Source of the DNA: Cardinalis cardinalis
Lineage: Eukaryota; Chordata; Aves; Passeriformes; Cardinalidae
NCBI GenBank assembly: GCA_014549065.1
Contig: JACDOX010000298.1
Location: 260,785 to 324,784 of the forward strand
Reading direction: 5' to 3'
DNA: 64,000 nt
The translations under genes were made by a program, and so were the position numbers. Each line of letters opens with the position of its first letter. Positions within the stretch are counted from its first letter, which is position 1. Positions 22,690 through 33,219 of the stretch are shown here, piece by piece. The notes under the pieces are model-generated. The model was not told where the DNA came from. It did no database searches and was given only the letters and a program-made list of their open reading frames with translations.

Positions 22690-22880
22690 CAGTTGGATGG
22701 AAGCCATGGGGTGCTGGATGGGTGGATCCATCCATGGGGTGCCGGATGGATCCATCCATGGGGTGCNGGATGGATCCATCCATGGGGTGCTGGATGGATG
22801 CAGCCATGGGGTGCTGGATGGGTGGATCCATCCATGGGGTGCCGGATGGATGCAGCCATGGGGTGCTGGATGGATGGGAA
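22690..22880 (+). repeat. 24/28-bp minisatellite with seven copies
   Basis: The core CCATGGGGTGCYGGATGG begins at 22704, 22732, 22756, 22780, 22804, 22832 and 22856. Spacing is 28, 24, 24, 24, 28, 24. The longer copies carry an extra four bases (GGTG), and the 28-24-24-24 block starts to repeat, giving a 100-base higher-order period. Most copies contain the palindrome GGATGGATCCATCC or GTGGATCCATCC. Confidence 0.93.
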
Positions 22881-23029
22881 TCACATGAGCATGGCAGGGC
22901 AGCTGCCTGTCCCCACCACAGAGCCGGGTTCACAGGCCAGGCTGAGGCGCCGGCAGGAGCTCAGCTCGTCTCCCAGCCCTGGGCTGAGGGCAGCACTTCC
23001 CCTGCCGGCAGCGAGCGCCGCAACCGCAG

Positions 23030-23260
23030 GCGAGGAGGGGAAGTTGCTGCAAGGCCGATAAGAAATATCAGCGCTTTCGCAGCGCCCGGGCTGCGCAGCC
23101 CGACAAGGGCCCTTCCCCCTGCCCAGCGCTGGGCCCGGCGGCGCCGCTGCCCCGGCCTCGGGCTCCTGCTCCCCTGCGCTCCCCGATACTGGGAGAGTTA
23201 CTGGAAAAGGGACAGCCCTGCGGGAGCCCGGTGCTGCGGGGTGGCAGCGAGGNACCCGCG
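23030..23260. promoter_or_regulatory. CpG-rich patch with paired GATA motifs
   Basis: GATAAG (23057-23062) and TATC (23066-23069) lie three bases apart in opposite orientation at the edge of a CpG-rich block. The position between SUPT4H1 and MIR142 would suit a blood-cell enhancer, but this is inference. Confidence 0.35.
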
Positions 23261-24439
23261 GTGCTCCATGCCCAGGAAATTTTGGGGTGCATGGCAATGT
23301 CTGACCTGCATCCGGGTGCCCTCGACAAAGGCAGGGGAAGGCAGAGTGGGGGAGTGCTGCCTGGGGGGCCATGCTTTGTCTCACGGAGCTGCACCCTGGG
23401 GTCCATCAGCAAGCCCCTGGGAGACACTGAGCAGGTGGGCAGAGTGTGGAGAGGGGCCTTGGGAAAGCTGGGGACCAGATCTTGTCATGAGGTTCCCAGG
23501 GGAGGAAATGCAGCTGTTTCAGCCTCCCCCAACCCCAAAAGGCTCCTAGAGCTCCTTCAGACAGACATGAGTGGAGCAGGACCAAATGATGCAGAGCCAA
23601 GGGCTGGAGTAAGAATTCCCACAGCCTTGTTTGCCAGCCAGTAAAATTAACCAATGGCTGGGGAATGTGGTAAGTTCATCATCAGCTGGAGACTTTCAGA
23701 GACCTCGTCAGAGCCCAAGGAACCAGATCTGCTGATTTCTTCCTTTCTGAGACCCAAGCAGGCAGAAGGAAACCAGCCCAGGACCCAAAATGTCATATCC
23801 CCCATCTGTGCTAGGCTGGGGAAAGAGGAAGCATTGCCTTCCCCCACTTCTCTGCTGGGAAAGTGCCTGTGACCCCTCTGTATGGCCCCTGAGCAGCACA
23901 GGCAGGTGCTGGGCAGGGCTCTGCTTGCTAGGGACCCCATTTTGGGAAGGCACAGCTTCCTCCCTGCTGTCATCCTGCATATCCCCAGCTCTGGCCACAT
24001 GCTTCACACTCCCCTGACATTTTGTCCTTGGGTGCAGTCTCCTCCAGCTGCCTCTGTTCAGAAATATCTTCATCTTACTTTGCCCCATGGTCAGCCTCAA
24101 ACTCAGGTTTCTTCACTGGGCCCAACTTCTCACCCTGTCCCCTCCTCCCAGGCTGCAGTATTTACCAGGGACCAGTTTGTCATCAGCCAGAAGCACGGCC
24201 TTGACCCTGGGTCACAGGGGGAAAGTCCCTCAGCAACACCAGGGGTCAAATCTCTCTCTGGTTGACCCCCAAAAGGCTCCTTTCTCTGCTCTAAGAGTGT
24301 GGTTGCCTGTACCCTGTGCAGTTTTCACCCCTTCTGATGGCACTCACCACTGCTGGGGAGTGTCCCATGGCACTGAGGTGGCTGATGGCACTGGGGGATG
24401 TCTCCAGGCTGGTCTCTGGGTTGGCAACAATCTGCTCTC

Positions 24440-24528
24440 AGGCACAGGGTGGGATTGTTTTGGTGTCCTGTGCAGGACTGGATGGTCTTTGTGGATCCCT
24501 TCCAAATCAGGATATTCTGTGGTTCACA
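24440..24528 (+). repeat. CR1 LINE 3' end, sense
   Basis: GGGTGGGATTGTTTTGGTGT, CTGTGCAGGACTGGATGGTC and CCCTTCCAAATCAGGATATT match the same CR1 subtype as the copy in SUPT4H1 intron 4. Confidence 0.8.
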
Positions 24529-25742
24529 CAAAAAATTATATTTACATGCTTCAGGTCCCCATGAGGGCCAGTCTGGGAGGCATCTGAAGTCATCTGGCAT
24601 CAGGAGGCTGCCCCATGGACCCAGCCTGCACGTGATGGCCTCTGCCATGGATGAATGTCTGCCTACCTCAGGCCACTGGCGAGGCAGCACGATGCTCCGG
24701 GGCTCAGAGCTGCCAAAAGGGCCCTGGGAGACATCACCAACAGCACTTACATTCCTTGCTGAATTTCTGTCCAGCCCAGGGAACACAGTGTCCCCAGCCC
24801 CATGACCTTAAGGATGGAGATGGGCACAGGGCCAGGGAAGGTTGGGAGACAGGGCAGCTGTTAGTGGCCCAAGGCACAAGGTTCTGATTGTTTTTTTTCC
24901 ACTGAAACTCCCACCAGGCTTGGTTTGGAAAGGGCTTCCCAACCAATTCCCTCTCTTCTAAAGCCTCCTTTACCTGCTGCCATCAGCACACGTGCAGCTC
25001 AAGTCAAATCACTTCTGCATGTGCTGCTGCTTGGTTCTTTTTGGCTTTGCTCTTTCCCTGCCTCTCGTAAACCTCACCAGCACAGTTTTTAAATACATTT
25101 CTGTCCAGATGATCAATGCTGAGAGTGAATTGCATTGGCCTAAAAAGAAGCCTTTGGCAGACGCACATGAAAACCAATGCAGGGACAGACATGGCTCCAT
25201 TTATGGTCACTTTTGGGGATTTAGTTTGTAGGCTGTGATCTAGTTTAGTCGTGGGCTTCCCCTGGCGCTGGGATGGGGTGGTGCTAGCTGTGCAGAATCC
25301 ACCTGCTCTGTGTCCCAGCACCATCCCAGTGCCGTCACCAGGGCCATTGGGACGTGGATGTGCCAGCCTCCAAACCCAGCTTTCGATTTTCTTCCCGGGC
25401 CTCACATCCCTGTTGGTCGCTGCAGCTGCCCGGGGCCAGGGGAAGTTTGGTGCTGCCGAGCCCCGAGGGGGTGAGAGGCTCCAGGAAGCCGCTTGCGCCA
25501 TGCGTTTCCTAAAGCAAGGTTTAGGGACTGTGACTCGCTGGCATCTATGTCCCCACTGCTTCACCCCAATGACCAGGCAGCCCCTGAGTCTTGCAGCCCC
25601 TGCCACGGGCTGCTGGACCCTCCATGGGCAGCAATTGCCCCCATGTAGGTCCCACCACTAGGATGGGGCGAGGGGCCACAGTGCAGCCGAGCAGCCGTGG
25701 GAGGTGGATAGGTGGATTCAGTTACTGTCACCCTGTGCAAAC

Positions 25743-25809
25743 ACCTCTTTTTTTCCCCCTTTCTTTCTTCTTTTTTTTTTTTCTTTCTTTTTTTTTTTTT
25801 TTTTTTTCT
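25743..25809 (+). repeat. Long T-rich polypyrimidine tract
   Basis: About 67 bases of T with some C. It marks the left border of the CpG-rich block that precedes miR-142. Confidence 0.9.
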
Positions 25810-25849
25810 GTACAAACATGTTTGTCGCTGTCAGCAGCAAAGCCCACGA

Positions 25850-26330
25850 GAGCGTAACCGGCTGGTGCTTCCTGGCCCGGTGCTGGGCCGGCTGCGGTTG
25901 GGCTGCGGGGCGGCGCTGGGTGGGACCGGCACCGTTATCTGCTCCGCAGCCGCGGCTCTTCCTGTGTGGGGCCACGTGGGCAGGATGGGGTTAAAAGCAG
26001 CCCCGCGCCCCGCAGGGCCCATTGCTCCCCAGCCAGCGCCCCACGCAGCGCCCCACGACACTGGCAGCGGCACCGGGCACGGGCCGCCAGCACCTGCCTC
26101 GGGCCACCAGCACCTGGCGCTCACCTCCATGCCCGGTGTGGGCCACCGGCACCCGCGTGGGTCACCCACGCCCGGCGCGGGCCATCGGCACCCGGCGAGA
26201 GCCGCCCGCACCGAGCCGGTAACGGAGCCGGCGCCCGGGGGGCGGCACGGGGTGCCCGGGGGCGCCGGCAGCCGCGGCCCTGGTGCCGCCGCCGGCGGGG
26301 CAGGGGGTGCCGGGGCCGATGACAGGTAAG
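25850..26330 (+). promoter_or_regulatory. Candidate promoter and first exon of the miR-142 primary transcript
   Basis: A CpG-rich block 1.4-1.8 kb upstream of the hairpin. In order it has a reverse GATA site (TTATCT, 25935-25940), an ETS/PU.1-type site (CTTCCTGT, 25958-25965), an E-box (CACGTG, 25973-25978) and a TTAAAAG TATA-like element (25991-25997). A strong donor CAG|GTAAGG follows at 26325/26326. GATA and PU.1-type sites fit the known blood-cell expression of miR-142; the assignment is inferred from position and motifs. Confidence 0.45.
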
Positions 26331-26619
26331 GGGGCACAGTGGGATGGCAGGGGAGGAGGTGCCGTGCTGGGCAGAGGGAAGAGTGGGCAGAGGCNGGCAG
26401 AGGCGGGAAGTGCCCAAAGCAGAAGTGGCACCCAGGGGGTTTTTGGCGGCAGCCAGGACGGAACCGGGTGGACGTGAAGGCTGGTGTGGCAGGTGAGGCT
26501 CTTGGGGCTGGGTGGTCTCAATCGTGGGGACCTGCGGGTGACCCCAGAGGGCAGTGGGGGCATCTGAAGGATCTCCGTGTGTCTGGCAGATGGGGCGAGG
26601 GGGGGCCCAAGCGGAGCAC

Positions 26620-27510
26620 CAGGACAGTGAGCTCCTGTGACCTCTGGGCAGGGATGGGGCAAAGGGGACTTCAGTAAAGGATGGGAGAGCAAGGAGGGTC
26701 TCCATGAGGACATTTCAAGAGGAACCCGTTGCCATGGATCTCTGCCACAGGGACAAGGCACTGCAGGGGGTCCCTGTCACGCAGATGGCATTTGCCATGG
26801 GCTCACCACCACGGGGACGAGGTCAAGGAGCCCTCTGCGGCCAGGATGCCATTTAGGTGGAGTCCCCTCATGGGGACGTGGCATGGTGGGCCCTCTGTGA
26901 TGCAAATGGGATTTGAGGGACAAGGATGGAGTTTGAGGTGGGATCTCACCCTTGGGGTCCCCACATGGGGAGTCCTCTGAGACTGGGATGGGGTCTGAAG
27001 GGCAGCAATGGAGCTCAAGGTGGAATCTCCCCTATGGAACAAGGCAAGGGGGTCCTCTGGGAATGCCATGGGAGCTGGAGGTGTCCCCATGGGGTCAAAG
27101 CAAACGCACCCTCTGTGCCTAGGATGAGGTTTGATAGGGGATGATGGGGTTTGCAATGTGGACCAGGCATTAAAAGCAGGGACAGGGCATTTGGGTTCTC
27201 TGTGACCAAGATGGGGTCTGATGTGGGGTCTTTCCCTTGAGAATGAGTCAAAACTGTCCCCTGTGACCAGCATGAGATATTAAGTGGCCTCCCTGCCTTG
27301 GGGAAAAAGTTAGGGTGTCTTGTGTGCCCAGGACAGGGCTCGAGGTGGGACTATGGGGTATGAGGTAAGGTCTCACCCATGTGTAAAAGGCGAGGATGTT
27401 CCCAGTGCTCAGGCTGGGGGTTTTGGGGGGACAAGGGAGGCCAAGGCAGGATCTCCCCGCAGGATAAGGATGTCCCCCATGCTTGGCATGGCTCCCAGAA
27501 AGGTGACGCT
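26620..27510 (+). repeat. Degenerate tandem array with 60- and 82-bp units upstream of miR-142
   Basis: A CCCTCTGTGA-like landmark followed by a GATGGGGTTTGAGG-like stretch recurs at about 26770, 26831, 26891, 26973, 27053, 27110, 27197, 27258, 27319, 27401 and 27471. Spacing falls in two classes, near 60 and near 82. The longer units hold an extra GAGTTTGAGGTGGGATCTC segment. Copies are diverged, so the array is old. Confidence 0.8.
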
Positions 27511-27529
27511 GCCATAGGCTCTCTGTCCC

Positions 27530-27675
27530 NGGGCCGGAGCAGAGCTGCCATTCGTGTCTGTGGCCACGCCAAAGCCGGCGGTGCCCCATGGCGGGGCCGC
27601 GTGGGGCGCGGCAGTGGCCCCGTGTGGGGGAAGGAGCTCCACGCCGGAGGAGAGCGGCGCCGACAGCGACTGAGA
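27530..27675 (+). promoter_or_regulatory. CpG-rich leader directly before the miR-142 hairpin
   Basis: High CpG density begins after the tandem array and runs to the base of the hairpin (GCCACGCC, GGCGGGGCCGCG, GGCGCGGC, GGCGCCGACAGCG). It could be the proximal promoter used in other vertebrates or simply transcribed leader. Confidence 0.4.
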
Positions 27676-27763
27676 GACAGTGCAGTCACCCATAAAGTAG
27701 AAAGCACTACTAAACAGCACTGCAGGGTGTAGTGTTTCCTACTTTATGGATGAGTGTACTGTG
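27676..27763 (+). ncRNA. MIR142: microRNA precursor miR-142
   Basis: The 88-base hairpin starts GACAGTGCAGTCACC and ends TGAGTGTACTGTG. The 5p mature strand is at 27691-27711 (starts CATAAAGTAG) and the 3p strand at 27728-27750 (starts TGTAGTGTTTCC, ends TTTATGGA); both match the vertebrate sequences I know without change. The arms pair over almost their full length. miR-142 is a pan-haematopoietic microRNA whose 5p and 3p strands both load into Argonaute and repress targets in blood and immune cells. The loop has one more A than the human precursor. It lies on the same strand as its neighbours, as in mammals, and no open reading frame is needed for its function. Confidence 0.98.
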
Positions 27764-28182
27764 GGCTACGGAGAAGAGAGCACGGAGCAGCGCCAGACCC
27801 ACGAGCCCATCGGGAGCCGCTGCGGGCCAAGAGCGCCGACGGGCCCTGCCTGGCTCACAGCACCCACCCAGAGCTCCAGCAGCCTCCTGGGGCTGCTCTG
27901 CTTGTCCCCATTTGTCTCCCTGGCACCTGGGGTGGCCAGGTGGGTGGGAGAGGCCAACGCAGTGTCCCATGAGTGCCGCTGAAAGGACCCATCCGATTGG
28001 CATGAGCCTCGCACTGAGAGGCCAGGTAGGCAGCAAAGCCTCCCGTGCACATTTTTCCCCCCGTCTTCATTTTCCACGTGGTGAAGCCCTGGGAAGAGCT
28101 GGGCAGTGGCAGCCACATGGAGCATGGGAGGCAAAGTGGGGTTCCTGGTGATTGCTGGATTCAGCAGGGTGAGGGACTGCTA

Positions 28183-28188
28183 AATAAA
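28183..28188 (+). terminator. Candidate polyadenylation signal of pri-miR-142
   Basis: AATAAA in TAAATAAAACTC about 420 bases after the hairpin, followed by the T/G-rich TCTTTTGGTATTGACTTGTG. A short polyadenylated primary transcript is typical for miR-142. Confidence 0.5.
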
Positions 28189-28199
28189 ACTCTTTTGGT

Positions 28200-31100
28200 A
28201 TTGACTTGTGGATTTTTTAATGCAATTCCTGAGAACTGGGGAAAAGCTCTTTGCTGTGCCCAGGGCCACGTGCGGGGGGGTCATTCCGGATTTGGAGCTT
28301 TGGGGAGCCTGGGAGACAGCACGGCTGGGGTGGTGGCTGGCAAATCTCAGCCCGTTGGCACAGGACTGTCTCCTTCAGTCCCTTGAGGGCCACCAGCAAA
28401 GCTGCTGTGTCCCATGGCAGCCCCGGCCATGGTCATAAGGCCCTGTGAAGCCAAAAAATCCTCCTACAATCCCAGTCTCCTTCCATGCACATGTCCCTGG
28501 CCTGTGTTTCCTGGGGGTCTAAAACCAACCCAGCTTCCACAAAGGAGATTTGGTCCTTGTTCCCAAATGTCAGTTCCCAATAACCCTTCAAGCATTGCCC
28601 CTTTGTCTTTGACTCCCCATGTCCTGCCTGTGGAAGAGAGAATCTAAAAATAGTAAGAAAAATATTAAAAATACTTTTTTTTTTTTTAAACCCAAATGCC
28701 AGTGGAAAGTTTTTACATTTTGTAAAACTTCTTATGCTGGTCTCGGGATCGTTTGGGGGGATTTACTGAGTTTGTGGTTATTTTTCTTTCACTGAGCTAT
28801 CCAGAAATGACTGGGGTGTTTTACTTCTTCCTGTCCCAGCTTTCCCATGTTCCCTGGCTTTGTGGCTGTTCAAAGGGGATGTGGAAGGAAAAAAAAAAAT
28901 CAAATCAAAACTGTCGTCATGGTCACAAGGAGACAAGTTTTTAAACAGTAAAAACGAAAAAAGGCTAAAAAAAACCCCAAGCANCCACTGCAGACTGCCC
29001 TGAACAGCTTTCGGTTTGTGAGCACTGGGAGGGAAAAGCAAATTCACATTTTTAACATGCAAAAGCTCTGAAAATTTACCTCCTAATAATGTGCATTCAA
29101 GTATTAGGAAGGATAAATATCCAATCTTCATGCCCAAGGTCTGTTGTGGTTACAGATACTACTCAGTGGTCACTGCTAAGAGNGACAATTGGAAAGGTGG
29201 TTCTTGCTGACAGCAGCAAAACAGAAACTGCTACTTTTTCCTGTTTTTTAAAATAAAACCCTCCATTTTTCAAGCCCTCCCTCCATCCTGAAGGCATTTT
29301 AGCAGGTTACTGCAAGGAAAAAGGTCCTGTCCCTGTTGGGGTGAGCTCCCAGTCCCCACAGGACCTCGCTGCCCCAGAAATGCCCCGAGCAGGGTTTGGG
29401 GCTGAGACCCCTCTGGGGGCAGTGGGGGGTGCAGGTGTCCATCCCAGAACTCTCAGGATGGCTCTGGAAGGGCTGTAGGGACTGACAGAGCCCAGACAGG
29501 CTCTTGCCAGGCTCTCTGGCACAGCCCCAGTGCCTGAACTGGTATTGCCACACCACACCACACTGCAGCTACCAGGGCTGGGGCTCGCTGGGACCCCTGG
29601 CAGGGCCAGCCCAGCACATTCCTTTTCTAGGTTATTTTTAACAGGGGTTCCATCCCAGTGCTGTTCCAGAGTGTGGAGCCATTCCCTGCCAGTGTCCATG
29701 TGCTGCTGGGGGTGGCAGGATCAGGGGGAATGTGGCCATGTTCATCTCCTCCTTGGAGCTGCTCCAGGACGCATCAGACCTCAGGCTCAGGAAGTGGACT
29801 TGGGAGCTGGAGGGCTCTGCTGGCAGAGCAGGTGCCCACTCGTGTCACTGCACGTCCCTGCCGCCGCCAGCATGGCTCATGAGCAGAGACAGGAGGGATT
29901 CCCAGGGAACTGCTAGAAGGAGGGTGGGAATGGGTTGGCACCTGCCAATCACCACAGCCTGGAGATGCGTCTGAGTGCTGACACACATCACTGTCCCCAC
30001 ACCCTGGGGACCACCCTCAGGGCTGCCTTGGCCCCTCATGCTCATTCTTGTGCTTCTTTCCCAGCCAAAACCACAGCAGAGCTCACACTGCCCATTCCAG
30101 TCCCTGCTGGAATGCCCAAAACCGGGGGAAGACTCATCAGGCACTAACTGGACTTAACTACCTGTAGGAGCTGCAGGTGCTGGGCCAGGAGCATCAGTAA
30201 GGCTCAGCCCTGGTTCTTCAGGCCTTGGCTGGGCTTTTGTAAGTAAAGCTCTGTTGGGTCTGATCTCCTCAGCAGGCCCTGGATCATCACTGTAAGAATC
30301 TTGTCTCCGGCCACATGTGCTGGCTGGAGCCCAGACCAACCGGTTCGTCTCTGGCCCTGCACCTGGCTGGATGCACCTTTGCTGGAGCCTTATCTCTAGC
30401 TTCAGCTCTGTCTCCTCCTGATCCTGGCTAGGGTCCCCTTCCTGGTTCACCTGATCTTCTCTGGGGCTGTCCAGGGACCCCATTACCACTGTCCTGCTCA
30501 GAAGCTCTGGGATGGCCCCCTGGGGTTTGAGGATGCTGTGTGTTCTGGATCACGCTTGGGTTCCCATTTGCTGCTCACTGTGGAGCAGCCCTATCCTTGC
30601 TGCTCTCTGATGGAGAGCACAGGGAGCACCATGCACTGGATCCCTGTCCCTGCATGGCCAGGCACAGACCCGGCTCCCTGGAGACCTCTGGAGAGCAGTG
30701 GGAACTGCTGGAGGGCTCTCCTGGGATCCTTTGTCATCTCCCCACATTTGTGCTGTTGATCTTGAGCTCTCCAGTGTCACTGTTACTCTTAATTTTCTCT
30801 GTATTATCACCTCCTTTCCCTGAGCCTGTGGTTTCCCCTGTCCTGGAGAGTTTCAAGGATCTTTCTGGGTCTCCTCTGCAGGGAGCACAGCCCCACAGCA
30901 GATCCCTGGGTAACTTGGAGGACCAAGGGGACCTGGAGCACCCCATCCCTGTAGCCCTCATGAGAACTTAGTGACTCAGAGCTCAGGGACCTCATAACCC
31001 ACTGAGTCTTCAATAGCCCAGATAAATTTTTCCTCTAACCTTTTTAAGTAGACTTAATAAGACTTTAAGGACTTATCCAGCTGTAGGCTGGCCAAGATGT

Positions 31101-32860
31101 GAAAGATCATCTCCAGCTTCCCAAACTCAAGGCCACAGGAGATATCCTCTCCCCAGGAATGGTGTGGGGTTAGGGTTAGTTTGGGTTAGAACTCCCCGTC
31201 CTTCACCTCACCTAACTGGGGCTTTCCCTGAAGGCTGTGGGTGGATCCAGACTTGTGCCTGGGGGATCCCTGGTCCCTCTTTCTCCAGGGCAGCCAGCCC
31301 CAGCAGGGCCGTGGAGCCAGGTGGGTCTGGCACAGATCTGTGGGACGAGGGGAAAGGTGCTCAGGGTCAGTGGGTCAGTGGTGGCAGCATGTTCCAGATG
31401 AGCCAAGCAGAGCCTGAGCAGCACAGGGCAGTGGAAGCACAAGGCAAGTGGGGTTTCTGAGAAGGCTGACAGCCACATGAGATCTTATCAGGGTGTATTT
31501 CTCCTCCCACTGCTGCTGCCTCCGCCTAATGAAACCTGCTCGTTCTGTCTCACTGGGGAGCTGAGCAGTGCCTGGGTGTTCTTCCACACTGGTTCAGCAC
31601 CTGCAGAGCCTGCCTGGTACCTTGCCAGGGGGAACAGCTATGGGCAGGAACTCAGGGGATCTGAGCGGTGGGAGATGGTGAGTGAGATCTACCCTGACCT
31701 GTTCCTGCAGCAGAAGGAGCCACATGAGCTGGTGGTTTCAGGGTACATGATTTCCAATAGACACAGGAAGGTGGGATCAGTTTTCTGGAATCTTCCCTTT
31801 GGTCTGTTGGCTGCATTTTCTCCTCATTACAAGCTTGGGGCTTCCCTCCACCATACACAAACACCCCTTANGAATGGGCTTGGAAATACAGGATTCAGGT
31901 GGGATGGCAGAGTCCTGCCCGCTGTGAGAGGTGCCTTGTAGCCACACCCAGACGTGGTGAGAGAGACCCTACCAGAGCCAGTGATAACTCCCTACACACA
32001 GGACCCATCCAAGTGGGTCTTACACCTGTGGCGGTCTGCAGTGAATTTACTGTCTCNATGGTGCCTTGCCTGTGCTGCCTGGGCTCAGGCAGATGTGACA
32101 CACAGTTGATGGCGTTGGGCTCAAGAGGTGACACGTGCCCCTCTGGATGGGCTGGAGAAGCTGCTCAAAGGAGGCACCTACAAAGTGGCGTCTGACAGGG
32201 GCACGGAAGAGCCCCCACGGTACCTCCTCTGGAGAAGGTGGCCCCAGGCAGGTTCTCCTGGTGGCTGCGCCGCCACAAAGGGAGCAGCACGTGTGAGGCG
32301 CCAAACGCCCCCCCCACGCTGCAGCAGGGAGGCACCAGCAGCGGGACTGAGAGCTCTTACCACACACAAGGACATGGGGAGGCAGGACCTCTCCCAGCTG
32401 CTTAGGGGCTTGGGGACAATCAATCCCTCTTGGCTTTTGGGATCGGCAAACCTTGCTCTGCAGTGAGTCAAGCACTGAGTGGGGCTGGGCAGCAGGGCCA
32501 AACAGATGTCCCCCAGGGTGGCCCAGTGGTTTTCCCCTGAGCATTAGTGATGCCTGATGTACGATGTGATCTTCATCAAAGACACAGCACGGCAGGGAGG
32601 AGGCAGGGAGAGACAGAGCACCCGCCTGCCTGCTCCGTGCGCTCGGGGATGGCGGTGCCCGCTTGACTGTGGCGTTCTGCTGCGAACTCCTGTCACCAAG
32701 GATCACATCAACCATCCTCTCCCTGCCTGCCCGCACCACTGCTCTGCCACTCGTCCCGGGCGTGCTGCAGGCGGGGCCCAGCCCTTTTCAGAAGAGGGTT
32801 GTTTCCAGCACGGTGTGTCCGGGAGGTGTGCAAACACGGTAGAAAGGTGTGCAAGCAAGC
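28200..32860. other. Intergenic stretch between miR-142 and TSPOAP1
   Basis: No gene recognised. It has AT-rich parts (28640-29300) and GC-rich parts, and an interstitial GGGTTAGGGTTAG at about 31167-31179. A minus-strand open frame at 30154-30489 has no domain I know. Confidence 0.5.
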
Positions 32861-32869
32861 CTGGGAAAG

Positions 32870-33200
32870 AACCAGGCATCCTGGGCAGAGCTGAGGGCGT
32901 CCCCAGGGCAAAGTCGGGCTTCAGCCGGGGGCAGAGGTGGGCATCCTTGCAGGAAATCAGGCATCCTGGGGCAGAGCTGAGCATTCTCGAGGCAGAGATG
33001 GGCATCCCTGGGGCAGAACAGGGCATCCTGGGGTAGAGCTGAGCATTCCCGGGACAGAGCTGAGCATCTCTGGGGCACAGCTAGGTATCCCGGGGCCAGA
33101 GTCCGGTATCCAGGGCCAGAGCTGAGCATCCCGGGGGCAGAGTCGGGTATCTAGGGCCAGAGCTGAGCATCCCGGGGGCAGAGTCGGAGGGCCAGAGCAG
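32870..33200 (+). repeat. 21-bp minisatellite, about 15 copies
   Basis: The unit GCATCCYGGGGCAGAGCTGAG recurs with GCAT or GTAT landmarks at 32941, 32961, 32981, 33002, 33023, 33043, 33064, 33085, 33106, 33126, 33148 and 33167, and with weaker copies from about 32876. Because 21 is seven codons, all frames show seven-residue periodicity; that is a by-product, not a protein repeat. The array abuts the TSPOAP1 CpG island. Confidence 0.92.
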
Positions 33201-33219
33201 AGCAGGGCTGAGGCAGAGC

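Larger units (their letters stand above)
16640..25840. other. Intergenic stretch between SUPT4H1 and the miR-142 locus
   Basis: No protein gene is recognised on either strand. It holds CpG-rich patches (about 18850-18970, 19110-19600, 21750-22110, 23030-23260), two CR1 pieces, a minisatellite and pyrimidine tracts. Long open frames here are GC-rich shadows without domains. Confidence 0.55.

Noticed and set aside
22407..23549. 380-codon plus-strand open frame
   Set aside because: It reads through the polypyrimidine tract and the 24/28-bp minisatellite; its repeats (GCWMDPSMG-like) are the minisatellite translated.
30154..30489. 111-codon minus-strand open frame with polar composition, next to an LTR-like TAAAGCTCTG string
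   Set aside because: No domain, no paired LTRs, no primer-binding site that I can recognise, and composition allows such frames by chance.
31167..31179. Telomere-like GGGTTAGGGTTAG
   Set aside because: Only about two units; far too short for an interstitial telomere.
32703..33129. Seven-residue repeats on the minus strand (LSSAPG-like)
   Set aside because: They are the 21-bp minisatellite read as codons, present in several frames at once.
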